Positions 21,346 to 31,779 of a DNA stretch of 64,000 bases are shown in pieces (within the stretch, counting starts at the first letter, position 1; each line of letters begins with the position of its first letter). The notes below the pieces were generated by a model. That model was given only the letters and a program-made list of their open reading frames with translations. It ran no database searches and was not told the origin of the DNA. Both the position numbers and the translations under genes were made by a program. Source of the DNA: Locusta migratoria (taxonomy: Eukaryota > Arthropoda > Insecta > Orthoptera > Acrididae); NCBI GenBank assembly GCA_026315105.1, contig CM048750.1, positions 168,544,549 to 168,608,548 of the forward strand, in the 5' to 3' direction.

Positions 21346-22545
21346 CAGCGTATGTAAAATCGATAAGCCGGTCAAAACCCACTATCCAGTCACTAGTTGA
21401 TAATTCCGGGGCAGTTATCGAAGAAAGCAAAAGAAAAGATGAACTTCTAAATTTAACCTTTAAGAAATCTTTCACGCAGGAGGATCGCACAAATGTACCA
21501 TCATTTGATCAACGTACTAATTCCGAAATGGGGGACATAGCAATAGGTATTTCCGGTCTAGAGATGCTGCTGAGAGAGTTGAATATAAAAAAAGTCTCCT
21601 GGTCCGAATGAAATTCCAGAACGGTTTCACAAATAGTATTCTGCGGCATCGGCCCCTTACTTAGCTTGCACTTATCGCGAAGCTTTAATTCACCGCATAG
21701 TTCCTAGTGATTGGAATAAAAACCGGAAGAGACTATTGTTTATACGAAAGGTAAAAGAACTGACCCACACAATTACAGACCGATATCGTTGACATCAGTT
21801 TCCTGTAGAATTTTGGTGCGTATTCTCAGTTCGAATATAGTACATTTGTTTGTACAACCCGTTACCTCCCAAATAAATTTGTCTGCGATATAAGAAAGGA
21901 AAGAGAACTGGCTCACACAATTACAGGCCAATATCGCTGACATCAGTTTCGTGTAGAATTTTGGAGCATATTCTCCGAATGTAGTAAATTTTCTTGAGAC
22001 GGAAAAGCTTATTTCTATGAATTAGCACTCGATTAGGAAACATCGTTAGTGTGAAAATCAGCTGGCCCTTTTCTCACAATGACGTCTTGCTAGCCCTGGA
22101 TGAAGGGTAACAGGCTGATTGTATTTTTCTCGATTTGGAAAACGCGTTTGACGCGGTGCCACGCAGCAGACTGCCAAAGAAGATACCACCATATGGAATA
22201 GGTTCACAGATATGTGATTGGCTGGAAGAAATCCTAAGTAATAGAACGCAGTACGTTGTTCTCGACGGCGAGTGGTCATCAAAGACGAGTGTATCGTCAG
22301 GCGTGCCCCAGGGGATTGTGATAGGATCTCTATTATTTTCTATCTATATAAAAGATCTGATGGACAGAGTAACTTGTAATTTGCGGCTTTTTGCTGATGA
22401 TACCGTGGTGAACAGGAAGATGTCGTATTTAATTGACTGTTATAGCATACACGATGTCTTAGACAAAACTTCTAATTGGTGTGGATCCCACAATGCCCGG
22501 CAATACTCCAAAATAGTACGCACAAATGTGGTATAGGCAATTTCT
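21346..22545 (+). mobile_element. Jockey-like retrotransposon, plus-strand copy
   Basis: In order: linker (FKKSFTQEDRTNVPSFDQRT), fingers (RTDPHNYRPISLTSVSCRIL), DLENAFDAVP (motif A with its Asp), then SNRTQYVVLDGEWSSKTSV, SGVPQGIVIGSLLF and RLFADDTVV. Many stops. The finger block is duplicated with a 148-bp period (agaactg at 21756 and 21904). It is the same subfamily as 20135-21345 and meets it head to head. Confidence 0.85.
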
Positions 22546-23289
22546 GTAGTTTAAGTCGACGTGGAACATTTGCAATATACCGCTAAAACGAAGTATTACA
22601 ATGAACTTAAGATTAAGACGGCACAGTAACATATAATGCGTGTAACCGGCTACTATAATATGTATTAGCACCTCGAAGATAGGTGTTAGCAGACGACCGT
22701 TCCATCAAACGTTTCTTCCCAAGAAACCTTGACGTGACGTGAGGTGACATTCTACATCTATGTCTACATGGGATACTCTGCAAATCACATTTAAGTGCCT
22801 GGCAGAGGGTTCATCTAACCATCTGTATAATATTCATCTACCATTCTCGAATAGCGCACGGAAAGAAAGAACATCTGAATCTCTCGAGGTCTTATTTCTC
22901 GTATTTTATTTTGATGATCATTTCTATCTATGTAGGTGGAAGTGAACAACATGTCATCGGATTCGGAGGAGAATGTTAACGATTGGAGTTTCGTAAGTTG
23001 ACTACGCCTCAGCGATAAACGCTGTTGTTATGATTCCTATCCCAGATCATTTAACATTTCCTTGACGCTGTTCCCCTGTATCGTGACAATACAAAACCAG
23101 CCGCCCTTCTTTGGACTCGTTCGATGGCTTCGGTCAAACCTACTCGATAAGGATCCCACTCCAAATGAGAACGGACAAGCGTGGTATATGCAGTCTCTTT
23201 AGTACTTCTGTTGCATCTTTTAAGTGTTCTGCCAATATATGCCTTTCCTACTACGTTATCTACGTGTTCTTTCCATTTTAAGTGTGATG

Positions 23290-23492
23290 TGCCGTGGCGG
23301 AGTGGCCAAGCGTATTGAGGCGCTGTGCTCCGATGCGCGATGTCGTTTCCCGTCGGGGGTTCGAATCCTCCCTTGAGCACGGATGTTTGTGTTGTATTTA
23401 GTATAAGTTAGTTTATAAGTACTTTGTAAGTTTAGAGACTGATGACCCCACAATGAAGTCACTTAAGCTTAACAAACATTTGACCATTTTTG
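23290..23492 (+). repeat. SINE family A3
   Basis: The head is gccgtggcggagtggccaag, unlike A1 and A2, with box B gggttcgaatcctcc. It is joined to the usual tail gagactgatgaccccacaa. Flanks aagtgtgatg (23280-23289) and aagtctgaag (23493-23502) form a duplication with two mismatches, so it is an older insertion. The same head occurs at 58624. Confidence 0.8.
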
Positions 23493-23866
23493 AAGTCTGA
23501 AGTAATAGTAATTCCTAAGTATTTAGTGGAGTTTACTGCCTTCACATTTGATTGATTTATGTTGTAAACAAAGTTTAACGGATATCTTTTCGTACTCATG
23601 TGGACGACTTCACACTTATCATTATTTAGAGTCAGTTGCCAATTTCTACAGCATATTGATATCTTATTTAGATCGTTCTACATTTGATTTTGATCTTCAG
23701 ATGACTTTACTAGACGATAAATGACGGAGTCATCTGCAAACAACAATAAGAGAGCTGCGATTTTCTCCCACACCGTTTATGTAAATAAGGAACAGCAGAG
23801 GACCAATACCCTGTGGAACGCCGGATATCACTTCCGTTTTAGTCGATGCCTTACCATCGATTACTA

Positions 23867-24063
23867 AAATGTTCAAATGTTTGTATAGCTTATGGGACTT
23901 AACTACGGGGTCATCAGTTCCTAAACTTACACACTACTTATGGACTACCTAACACTGAGGACGGCACAAATATCCATGCCCAAGGGGGGATTCGAACCAC
24001 CGACCGTAGTGGCCGTGCAGACCGTGACTGGCGTGCCGCAGTCCCCTCGGCCACCGCGGCCGG
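23867..24063 (-). repeat. SINE family A1
   Basis: Perfect 12-bp duplication catcgattacta (23855-23866 and 24064-24075) inside the Jockey-like copy. Head with box B gattcgaaccacc (inverse orientation) and full-length tail. Confidence 0.95.
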
Positions 24064-24120
24064 CATCGATTACTACAAACTGTGTCCTCCCTGGCAGGAA
24101 ATCCCCCATCCAGTCACAAA

Positions 24121-24381
24121 ACCGAGCGAGATGGAGCAGTGGTAACACACTGGACTCGTATTCGGAATAATGGCCGTTCAAATACAGCTCCGGCCATCCA
24201 GATTTAGGTACTCCGTGATTTCCCTAAATCACTCCAGGCAAATGCCGGGATGGTTCTTTTCAAAGGGTACCGCCGATGAACTTCCCCCATCCTTCCCCAA
24301 AAAATTCCGAGCGTGAGCTCTGTCTCAAATGACCAAGCAGTCGACGGGACGTGAAACCCTAAGATTCCTTCCTCCTTCCTT
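24121..24381 (+). repeat. tRNA-derived SINE, family C
   Basis: Perfect 11-bp duplication ccagtcacaaa (24110-24120 and 24382-24392). The head is cgagcgagatggagcagtgg with a decayed box B (cgttcaaatacagc). The body contains gatttccctaaatcactcc and the end ggacgtgaaaccctaagatt followed by (CCTT)n. Confidence 0.93.
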
Positions 24382-24560
24382 CCAGTCACAAATCTGGGGC
24401 GATATTCCATAAGCACGCAATTTGATTATATGCCGTTTGTGACGGACAGTATGAATGCCGCCATTATTAAGGCATTGTGGAATGTTATGACGGCACGTGA
24501 CATGACGAGACGACCAGTGTGAATTGGCGTAAAGTCCAGTGTTTGGGCTGGCTGGGAACA

Positions 24561-24763
24561 AAAAATGTTCAAATGTTTATGCAGCCTATGGGACTTAACT
24601 ACGGGGTCATCAGTCCCTAAAATTACAAACTACTTATGAACTAGCTAATCCTAAGGACGGCACAAATATCCATGCCCGAGGGGGGATTCGAACCTCCGAC
24701 CGTAGTGGCCGTGCAGACCGTGACTGGAGCGCCTCAGTCCCCTCGGTCACCGCGGCCGGCGAT
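24561..24763 (-). repeat. SINE family A1 at a duplication boundary
   Basis: Full-length copy (box B gattcgaacctcc) sitting exactly between the two copies of the 23823-26014 duplication. No ordinary target duplication is evident, which fits an insertion at the junction or recombination there. Confidence 0.85.
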
Positions 24764-24928
24764 ATCACCTCTGTTTTAGTCGATGCCTTCCACCGATTCC
24801 TACAAAATGTGCCCTCTTTGACAGGAAATCCCCCATCCAGTCACAAATCTGGGGCGATATTCCTTATGCACGCAATTTGATTATATGCCGTTTGTGGCGT
24901 TGATAGACAGTATGAATGCCGCCATCTG

Positions 24929-25444
24929 CCACCTGCCACCTGACAAACAGGAATTAACTGATGAAATTGTAAATGATATCTTCCAGAAAGTCATTAAGGG
25001 GGTCTCTACAAATGGACTCTCATTAATCTTTGATAAAACCCAGTATATACAGTTTCATACAGTAAATGGCATGACACCATTAATAAATTTAGACTTTGAA
25101 CATAAATCTGTAGCTAAGGTAGAATATTCAAAATTTTTAGGTGTTTGCATTGACGAGGGACTGAATTGGAAGAAACATATTGAATATCTCCTGAAACGTC
25201 TGAGTTCAGCTACTTATGCTATCAGAGTCATTGCAAAATTTGGTGATATAAATCTCAGTAAATTAGCTTACTACGCCTATTTTCATTCACTGCTTTCACA
25301 TGGGATCATATTCTGGGGCAATTCAACATTGAGTAAAAAAGTATTCATTGCACAAAAGCGTGTAATCAGAATAATTGCTGGAGCCCACCCAAGAGCATCC
25401 TGCAGACATTTATTTAGGGATCTAGGGATACTCACTGTAGCTTC

Positions 25445-25502
<58 letters not shown>

Positions 25503-25912
25503 CTCATGAAATTTGTTATTAACAATCTGACCCAATTCAAAAGTAATAGCAGTGTGCATAGCTACAACACTAGGAGAAAGGATGATATTCACTATTCAAG
25601 GTTAAATCTAACTTTGGCTCAAAAAGGGGTGAATTATGCTGCCACAAAAGTCTTTGGTCACTTACCAAGTAGCATCAAAAGTCTGACAGATGGCCAACTA
25701 GTATTTAAAAAGAAATTAAAGAAATTTCTGAATGGCAACTCCTTTTACAATTTAGATGAATTTTTAGATAAAACTTAAAAAAATCAAAAAAAAATCTTAA
25801 AATATAGATTGTCAAGTATAGACAAAATTTACTAAACTGACACGTTCCACATCATTACGAAATGTCGTATACATGATGTAAGGAACAAGTATTAATCTAA
25901 TCTAATCTAATA
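24929..25912 (+). mobile_element. CR1-like retrotransposon 3' fragment with long ORF
   Basis: Encodes NGLSLIFDKTQYIQF, then KFLGVCIDEGLNWKKHIEYL, HSLLSHGIIFWGNS, FIAQKRVIRIIAGAHPRASC and SVHSYNTRRKDDIHY. These are the thumb and C-terminal blocks of CR1/Jockey-type reverse transcriptases. The frame stays open for about 280 residues through an in-frame TA microsatellite. It ends with a (TAATC)n tail near 25895-25910, typical of CR1-type 3' ends. The catalytic palm is missing because of 5' truncation. It inserted in copy B of the tandem duplication. Confidence 0.88.
25448..25499. repeat. in-frame (TA)n microsatellite inside the CR1 ORF
   Basis: About 52 bases of alternating TA encode a Tyr-Ile repeat within the ORF, between ILTVASQY and YSLMKFVINNL. 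It has grown at a single TAT/ATA site without breaking the frame. Confidence 0.95.
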
Positions 25913-26029
25913 AATGCGTTGTGGAATGTTCTGACGGCACGTGACACGAAGAGACGAACATTGTGAATTGACCTGATGACCAGTGTTTGGGCTGTGCTGA
26001 TGCTGGCTGGGAACAGATGATCGGTCTGC

Positions 26030-26500
26030 CTGCACAGTGGTAGCCGGCCACGGCCGCCGCGGCGCTCACCCTTTAAGCGGGCCGTTAAGCGGTCCCCAGC
26101 GAGCCACCCCGGGCGCCATTAGCGTATTACGCGGCCAGCCACCCTCCGCATACTGAGTCCACAACTCGGCACATAAATCGCCGCTAAAAACGGGGACACT
26201 GCGGCTCCTGCCGGCCAGTTGGCACTCGCAAAAAATACCGGGCAGCCGCTTCTGTCCAAACAATGGCCGGCCCGATAAAGAGCCGCTAACGGCAATTCGG
26301 CTGAGAGCTCCGCGGAAGGAGCTGATAATGAGCGAAGCCCGTTCCGACCCATTGACTTCATTGTTCTCGTCTCGTCAGAGCGCCGCTATCGGAGTTTGCC
26401 ATTCCGGTGATTGCGCTGTTTCCTTCGGAGTAATGAAAAAAATAATCGGCGTCAACAATTGCTGCTAGATTACGACGCCGGTGAGCGGAGACGAATTTTA
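26030..26500. other. CpG-rich island with TAAT-type cores
   Basis: Dense CpG block. It contains ttaagcgggccgttaagcgg, gccattagcgtattacgcgg, gccgctaacggc and ctgataatgagcg. ORFs on the minus strand have no domain. It lies between the duplication described above and unassigned DNA. The best guess is a low-copy, possibly regulatory block. Confidence 0.4.
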
Positions 26501-26985
26501 CACAGAATCGCTGGAAACGTTCATTCGTCTGTTTGGAAGTGGAGGCCGTCTCAGAGTTGCCTGCCCCTGTAAGCGCTGCAAGCATTAAAGCAGCTCAGCC
26601 TGTCGCGACGTACCGTAAAGGCCATATTACACGATACCCCTGACTCGTACACCTATGCAGCAGCGCCACAAGAGTGATTATCTGGAACTATGTACTGCTT
26701 CACGTAAACCTATTACACGATGTACGGCGGATATTCCTTCGCGCGAATCCGCGCATGCGCAGTAGACAGCAATTATGCACACGAAACGCGAAGAAAACAG
26801 AGCTCATCTAATCGTTCATTCACACCACACAAGAACCCGAGGGAAGCTGTGATTTCCTGGAACGTCATTCATTTAAATTATTTCTGTGAGCTTACGGTTC
26901 CTATTTAATGTGAAATTGTAATTTTTTATAAAGTATTTCATTTTCTCTTATGTAGTCACTAATATATTAAAGTTCAAAGGTTGTG
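26501..26985. other. unassigned stretch, possible DNA-transposon remnant
   Basis: The strings ccatattacacgatac (near 26622) and ctattacacgatgtacgg (near 26710) repeat with variation. I see no terminal repeats or coding domain. Confidence 0.3.
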
Positions 26986-27760
26986 TAGCTAAGGGCCAAA
27001 TTACTTAAGTTATCAGTCCCTTTAATATTTACTATGTGTTCTTTCCAACTTAAGTTGCTCGCAATTGTTATTCCTAGGTATTTAGTTGAATTTGTGGCCT
27101 CAAGATTTGACTCATTTATCGTCTAACTGAAGTTTAACGGATTTCTTTTATTGGCCATATGGATGACCAAACACTTATCAAATTAAGGGTCATGTGCCAA
27201 TTTTTGCACCATGCAGATATCTTATATAAATCATTTTGCAGTTTCTTTTGATCTTCTGCTGACTTTACTAAGCGATAAATGACAGCATCATCCGCGAACA
27301 GCCTAATAGAGCTACTGAGACTGTTTTATAAATCGTTTATAAAAGTAAGGAACGGTAGGGGCGCTATAACTATTCCCTGGGGAACTCCAGATATCCCTTC
27401 TGTTCTGCTCGATGACTTACTGTAAGTTAGAACGTACTGTGTCCTTTGTGACAGGAAATCAAGAATCCAATCGAACAACTGTGGCGATATTCCATAAGCG
27501 CGCAATTTGATTCGAAGACGCTTGTGAGGTCTAAAGCCTTTCGGAAATCTATTTGACAGTCTTTTTCAATAGCGCTAAAATGTTCAAATGTCTGTAAATC
27601 TATCGGACCAAACTGCGTGGTCATCAGTCAGTCCGTAGCTTACAAACTACTTAAACCTAGGTATACTAACCTACGGACAAACCACACATGCATGCCCCAG
27701 GGAGGACTCGAACCTCCACGGCGAGCAGCCACGCGCTCCGCAGCAAGGTGCTTTAGACCG

Positions 27761-27819
<59 letters not shown>

Positions 27820-28077
27820 GCTACTCCACCGCGGTTATCAATAGCACTCATCACATCATGTGAGTAAAGAGCTATATGTTCTAAATCCGTGTTGACTATG
27901 GGACAATAGGTCGTTCTCTTCGAGGTAGTTAATATTTGAGGAACGTATGTTCTAACATCCCGCTGCAAACCGACGTCAATGATATAGGCCTTTAATTTTG
28001 CCGGTCACTCCTGTTGCCTTTCTTGAATACTGGAGTGACATGTGCAACTTTCCACTGTTTGGGTAAAGTCTTTTTGG
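26986..28077 (-). mobile_element. Jockey-like retrotransposon, minus-strand, degraded
   Basis: Inverse of the same family as 43657-44755. It contains the RT motif B region (near 27380, reading GISGVPQGI-like on the minus strand), the DDAVI region near 27275 and the finger motif WKVAHVTPVFKKGN near 28040. A family A2 SINE inserted at 27577 and a MITE abuts at 28078. Confidence 0.8.
27577..27837 (-). repeat. SINE family A2 with a T57 tract inside the tRNA-like head
   Basis: Duplications tcaatagcgct (27566-27576) and tcaatagcact (27838-27848), with one mismatch. The minus-strand head should read agtagccgagcggtctaaag; here a run of 57 T (27762-27818) replaces the short cgctcggc part. The expansion disrupts the internal promoter A-box region. 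Confidence 0.88.
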
Positions 28078-28730
28078 TAAAATCTAACAAGGGGAGACCG
28101 CCAATTGTGAAATTCAGATTCGATTCATACTGCGCATAATAAAAGCTCATGGCCAGAGGAGTAATTTGGCAAAGCACCAAGATGCACTTCTCAGTCGTTG
28201 TCGAGAAAATTGATAATTAAAAAAAATTATTGATAAATTATCTGTTGGGAAACACACCTGATTGACATTCTGAAGAATTGTTCTATCGTTCGTCAGGTTT
28301 GATGCATATTACGCGCATCGTATCATATCGGCAAAAATCGGAAAAGACAATTGGTGGTGGACGATGGATTGGATTTTTATACAATCCTCTCTGTATTTGA
28401 TGTCACGGTTTCGCTCGATTAAAAAAGCACAATTTGAAGGCGCTCGTTTTTTAATTTCTTTTAACTGCCTGTAATATATATAAATATAAATTACAAAAAA
28501 CAAATAATTTAAAAAAATTTTGCCGTGAGATTCGATCCGGCGACCTTCGGATTACGAACCCGAGCGCTTACCGCTGCACCACGCCGCTGTAGAAAATTAT
28601 TAATCGTAAGAGAGTATTTCAACGCAATGGATTTCTTTTTTTAATTGTCGATTTTCTCGACAATTTCTCATGCGCAGTATGAATCGAATCTGAATTTCAC
28701 AGTTGGCGGCCTCCCCTTGTAAGATTTTAA
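28078..28730. mobile_element. MITE-like element, 53-bp terminal inverted repeats
   Basis: The left end taaaatctaacaagggg (28078) and the inverse of the right end, taaaatcttacaagggg (from 28730), match for about 53 bases, including attcagattcgattcatact. Length is 653 bp. A second inner inverted pair (tcgagaaaat and its inverse) lies just inside. The interior holds a minus-strand tRNA-like promoter. No transposase was found. Confidence 0.85.
28523..28592 (-). repeat. tRNA-Thr(CGT)-like SINE head
   Basis: The minus strand reads gcgtggtgcagcggtaagcg, a 5-bp anticodon stem with loop ttcgtaa (anticodon CGT), then ccggatcgaatctc as the T-arm. The acceptor stem is not paired, so this is a tRNA-derived SINE head and not a working tRNA gene. 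It sits inside the 28078-28730 inverted-repeat element. Confidence 0.65.
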
Positions 28731-28859
28731 CAATTATCTCGGTCCCAGTTTTTCGCTTAACAACTCTAAACGCCACTCTATATATTCTTTCAATAAATTT
28801 ATATGAAATTTTTAATTAGTAAAGTCAGTTTTGTAACACCCTATACAGATGGAGTTGTG

Positions 28860-29200
28860 AATCCAGTCATGAATCCAGTACGCCCCTGGGTTAGCTACCA
28901 CGGCCCTGACGTTTAAGGTGCCAAGGTGTCGACATTGTCCGCTTCGTTTCCATGGCAGCACTGTAGGACTGTGGGGAGCGCTGGAGGCTGCTAGAGGCGA
29001 GGGCACGTCTGCCACAATTAGCGCGTAACGCCCTGACCGGCAGACCCTCGGCAGCCCAGGACCAGACCAGACCAGACCAGGGCAGAGGTTGCCCCTACGC
29101 GACGCGGGCACTCAGCCGCCCCATGTTTGCCCTCGCATCCCCCGCCTTCTGACTCACTCACACACAGAGGCGCCGCTCCAATATCGAGGCAGTCCCTGTG
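28860..29200. other. CpG-rich island
   Basis: GC-rich block with cacaattagcgcgtaacgcc near 29007 and a short (ACCAG)n run near 29060. ORFs on the minus strand are compositional. Confidence 0.35.
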
Positions 29201-29814
29201 ACGTCTGACACTCCGATCAATGGTCGTATCTCTTCTCTCTGCCGTGCAGTTTCCACTTCGGTGCACATCTCTTCATGATGCTCTCCACTTTTCTTGGTTT
29301 CTAAAGTCCACAAACATCCTTCAACGAACCCTGCTTTGCTGCCAATGTGTGCGATAATCAGAGTTTCCCTTTATCTGATGGAACTTTGCTGCCGGTGGAC
29401 GATCCGGACAAAAACGCTTGTTTTGAGGACTGCTTCAGTCCCATTAGCCCCCCCCCCTCCCCCTTGTGGCTGCGGCACTGGGTGGTAGTACCACTGAAGC
29501 AGGAAAAAACAAACAATATGGATCCAGGACGCTGAGCAAACGAGCTGACGTCTTTTTCTAATGCAGTCACGAAAGCCAAACACGTTTCTTATTCTCTTTA
29601 TGTTTAGTCTTATGTAACAACTTTACACAGAGATGCAATATCTCCGCCACAACCGTTACAACTACCAAAACTTTCATTCTATGGCGGCTACAGCACTCAC
29701 AAAACGACTAAAATGAAGTGCATAGTATTGGCGCTGCGTCTACAGACATACACGAAACCAGTTGCGCGCAATTCATTTCATGCAACGAGTGTCGCAACCT
29801 AGTGTCGTCCTGTA
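29201..29814. other. unassigned stretch
   Basis: No feature recognised. A C-rich tract at 29448-29463 and short ORFs on both strands over ordinary sequence. Confidence 0.35.
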
Positions 29815-30050
29815 TACTTAATGTTAAAAGTATGATGAAACTGAGTTCATTCTGTCGAAGCAGATTTATTTCCATTCAAGTTGCTAACATAACGCTCCAT
29901 TCAAACATAATCAACTTTTAATAACAATGCCAGTAATAATAATGTTACAGGACGACGAAACGAGGTTTACTCTGTCGAACGTGGACTGCTTTTATTGAGG
30001 TTTATAACAAAACGCTCCTCTACCTCCTGTATAACGCATTCTAATATCAA
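29815..30050. repeat. diverged direct duplication at the end of the DD82E element
   Basis: Unit 1 (from about 29815) and unit 2 (from about 29936) share aatgtta, gatgaaac or gacgaaac, tctgtcgaa, ttatt and aacgctcc in order, with about 120-base spacing. Unit 2 overlaps the 3' end of the transposase ORF. It may be a duplicated transposon end. Confidence 0.55.
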
Positions 30051-30536
30051 CTTTTCCTTTTCAACTTTTTCTACGATGTGGTGGACGCACTTGTTGCAAT
30101 CTTCAGCAGTCACTGTTCGTACTGCTTGTTCTAGCAGTTCTTTAACGTAAGGCATTTTGTATGTATTGTTTTTAGCTGCAACATAGCGTTTGATTCTGGT
30201 CCACACTAGCTCGGTGGTGTTTAATTCACAGTGGCGCGGAAGAATTCTAAGAACAGTTTTCCCAGCATTCTTCGGCCTATCATCTATCGCGTATGTTTTG
30301 TGCGCTGTTCTGTGATTTCTAACTATATCAAAAAGGTTTTTCTTCAGCATAATGTCTTCAAAATCGGTGTTTTTAGATTTTAGCCACTCTGATATATCAT
30401 GCATATTGGAATTCACGTTGGCAGCTTTTTCTTTCCTAAGAGAATGGTACGACGCGTTATCAAGAATAATAATTGCGTTTTCCTGAAGCTGAGGAAGAAC
30501 ATCTTGAAACCACTTCTCGTAGGTTTCGGTGGACAT
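29967..30536 (-). pseudogene. Tc1/mariner-type transposase, DD82E, N-terminally truncated
   Basis: A 189-residue open frame. YEKWFQDVLPQL precedes IIILDNASYHSLRKEK (second catalytic Asp, residue 26). HCELNTTELVW then gives the Glu. I count exactly 82 residues between that Asp and the Glu, far longer than the 34-41 of usual mariner or Tc1 enzymes. A DD82E group called Sailor has been reported, from memory. The first Asp and the DNA-binding domains are missing: a stop lies about 25 codons upstream of the Met. The open frame over the retained part suggests recent decay. Confidence 0.8.
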
Positions 30537-30540
30537 AGAA

Positions 30541-31228
30541 CACCTCCTATAAACCAGAGTTTGAATGTAGTTTAAATTGATTTGGACGCAGCTGGTTTCA
30601 ACGATTCCAATGCACGATAGAATAAACTATTGTTCCATTTAAAAATTATATCTTTGTGCTGTAACTCTTTAGAAAATGATACAATAAACTATGTTCATAG
30701 CTCCGCAGAAAGTGTAACATTTCTTGTGTTGACCTACCGCATTAAAATTTCCCGTCACCTACTATTTTATAAGTTACAGAGGCAAACACAGTGAAACACC
30801 CTGTATATCTCGCAGTAGCTATTTAATACACGATGTACCTGCTAGCAACACTCGTATTTATCTGACGCTTGAGACTACTATGGCGGCCGGGCGAAGGTTC
30901 AAATTATCCCGCTACAGCAGCGCCGTCAGGGAGTCTAGTTATTTTTACAAGGAGTTTCGACTTTCCGGTTTTTTTTTTTTTTTCGTCCTATGTGTTCCTC
31001 AAGACTGACTTCCTTTGGAAGTTTATTCTTGGTGTATGTGGGATTTTCTTTATTTATTTATTCTCATTACACATTGGAAGGAGACTTGGCCACAAAAGAG
31101 GTCCTTTTGTTCCTCACAAGGGTGTCCGGATTCGTTTAAACTTGATCGAAGGTAATTTTTTCCTTAGGGGGGAACTCGTGAGGTACATCGATTACTGGTG
31201 TTGGTCTCTTGTTCCTGGTACTGAAGGT
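30541..31228. other. unassigned stretch
   Basis: Contains acaccctgtatatc at about 30797, which resembles a transposon end (tacagggtgt inverted), possibly the outer end of the DD82E element, but no partner was found. A T-rich tract at 30968-30984. The 122-residue ORF at 30869 is hydrophobic low-complexity and unrecognised. Confidence 0.3.
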
Positions 31229-31640
31229 TTATTGTGAGTGCCAACGGACCAGGGCCCGTGGCACTTTGTCTTTGTGCCATCGTTGCGCTTGTACGTTTCC
31301 AATAAGGCGGAACTGTCGTATTTCTTCTCGCAGCCGGTCGACTTTGTGAAATAATTTGGTGGCATAGTCCTCGATTATGTCTTGTAAAAGCTGTTCGTGT
31401 AATACCTGATTAACCTCTCGTGTCCGGGTCCATCGTGGGGCGCATAGCGTCCACCGGAGGCAGCGGTTTTGTAGCGGTTGGGGGATTTTGATGTTGGAGG
31501 TGCAGGTTACTCCCCATGCTGCACATCCATACAACAGCTTAGGCTGGACTGTCGGCCTAAACAGTTGGTATTTCGTTTTCGCATTCAGGTTGCGACTAGT
31601 GAAGAACGGAATCAAGGCATTAATCCACACCTCAATGTAT
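31229..31640 (-). mobile_element. Jockey-clade retrotransposon C-terminal fragment
   Basis: The minus strand encodes ALIPFFTSRNLNAKTKYQLF, then TVQPKLLYGCAAWGV, IPQPLQNRCLRW and VNQVLHEQLL. The 'Ly.p...s.l....K..lf....rP.llYGc..Wg....s....LQ..qN..LR' pattern is the post-palm region of Jockey-clade enzymes. It differs from the other Jockey-like family in this window. The frame is open for 133 residues. Confidence 0.7.
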
Positions 31641-31779
31641 CACGTGAACACCGAATGCTTTCTCTAGAAACGATCGTAGCAGCTCACGTGACTTTGTTTA
31701 CGTTTCGTCACAACTCTGGGTGAATATACTACAGCTGTCCAGATGGAATGCAGAGCATTCGTTCTACTGAATTTTTAAT

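Larger units (their letters stand above)
22750..24560 (-). mobile_element. Jockey-like retrotransposon carrying three SINE insertions
   Basis: The 3' end is at 22750 (ccatgtagacatagatgtag on the minus strand). The minus strand encodes AIERVQRRAAGFVLSRYRG and NRSTKETAYTTLVRSHLEW, while the YADD-type catalytic region (near 23720) and motif B (ISGVPQG-type near 23820) are degraded. SINEs at 23290, 23867 and 24121 interrupt it. It is of the same family as 43657-44755 and 5976-7000. Confidence 0.8.
23823..26014. repeat. ancestral 260-bp tandem duplication with different later insertions
   Basis: Copy A runs from gatatcac (about 23824) to ctggctgggaac (24560). Copy B runs from gatatcac (24764) to ctggctgggaac (26014). 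With insertions removed both are about 260 bp and share atccagtcacaaatctgggg, cgatattcc, gcaatttgattatatgccg and tgtggaatgtt. Copy A carries SINEs at 23867 and 24121; copy B carries the CR1 fragment at 24929. None is shared, so all three came after the duplication. Confidence 0.85.

Noticed and set aside
28523..28592. Functional tRNA-Thr gene
   Set aside because: The anticodon arm and T-arm look right, but the acceptor stem does not pair and the sequence continues into a SINE body.
28831..28850. Transposon end (acaccctata)
   Set aside because: A single match to a common terminal string without a partner.
30790..30806. Outer end of the DD82E element (acaccctgtata)
   Set aside because: No matching inverse end was found on the other side, so I did not draw element boundaries.
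30869..31237. 122-residue membrane-like ORF
   Set aside because: It is hydrophobic because of T-rich codons in a low-complexity tract, with no start context or homology that I recognise.
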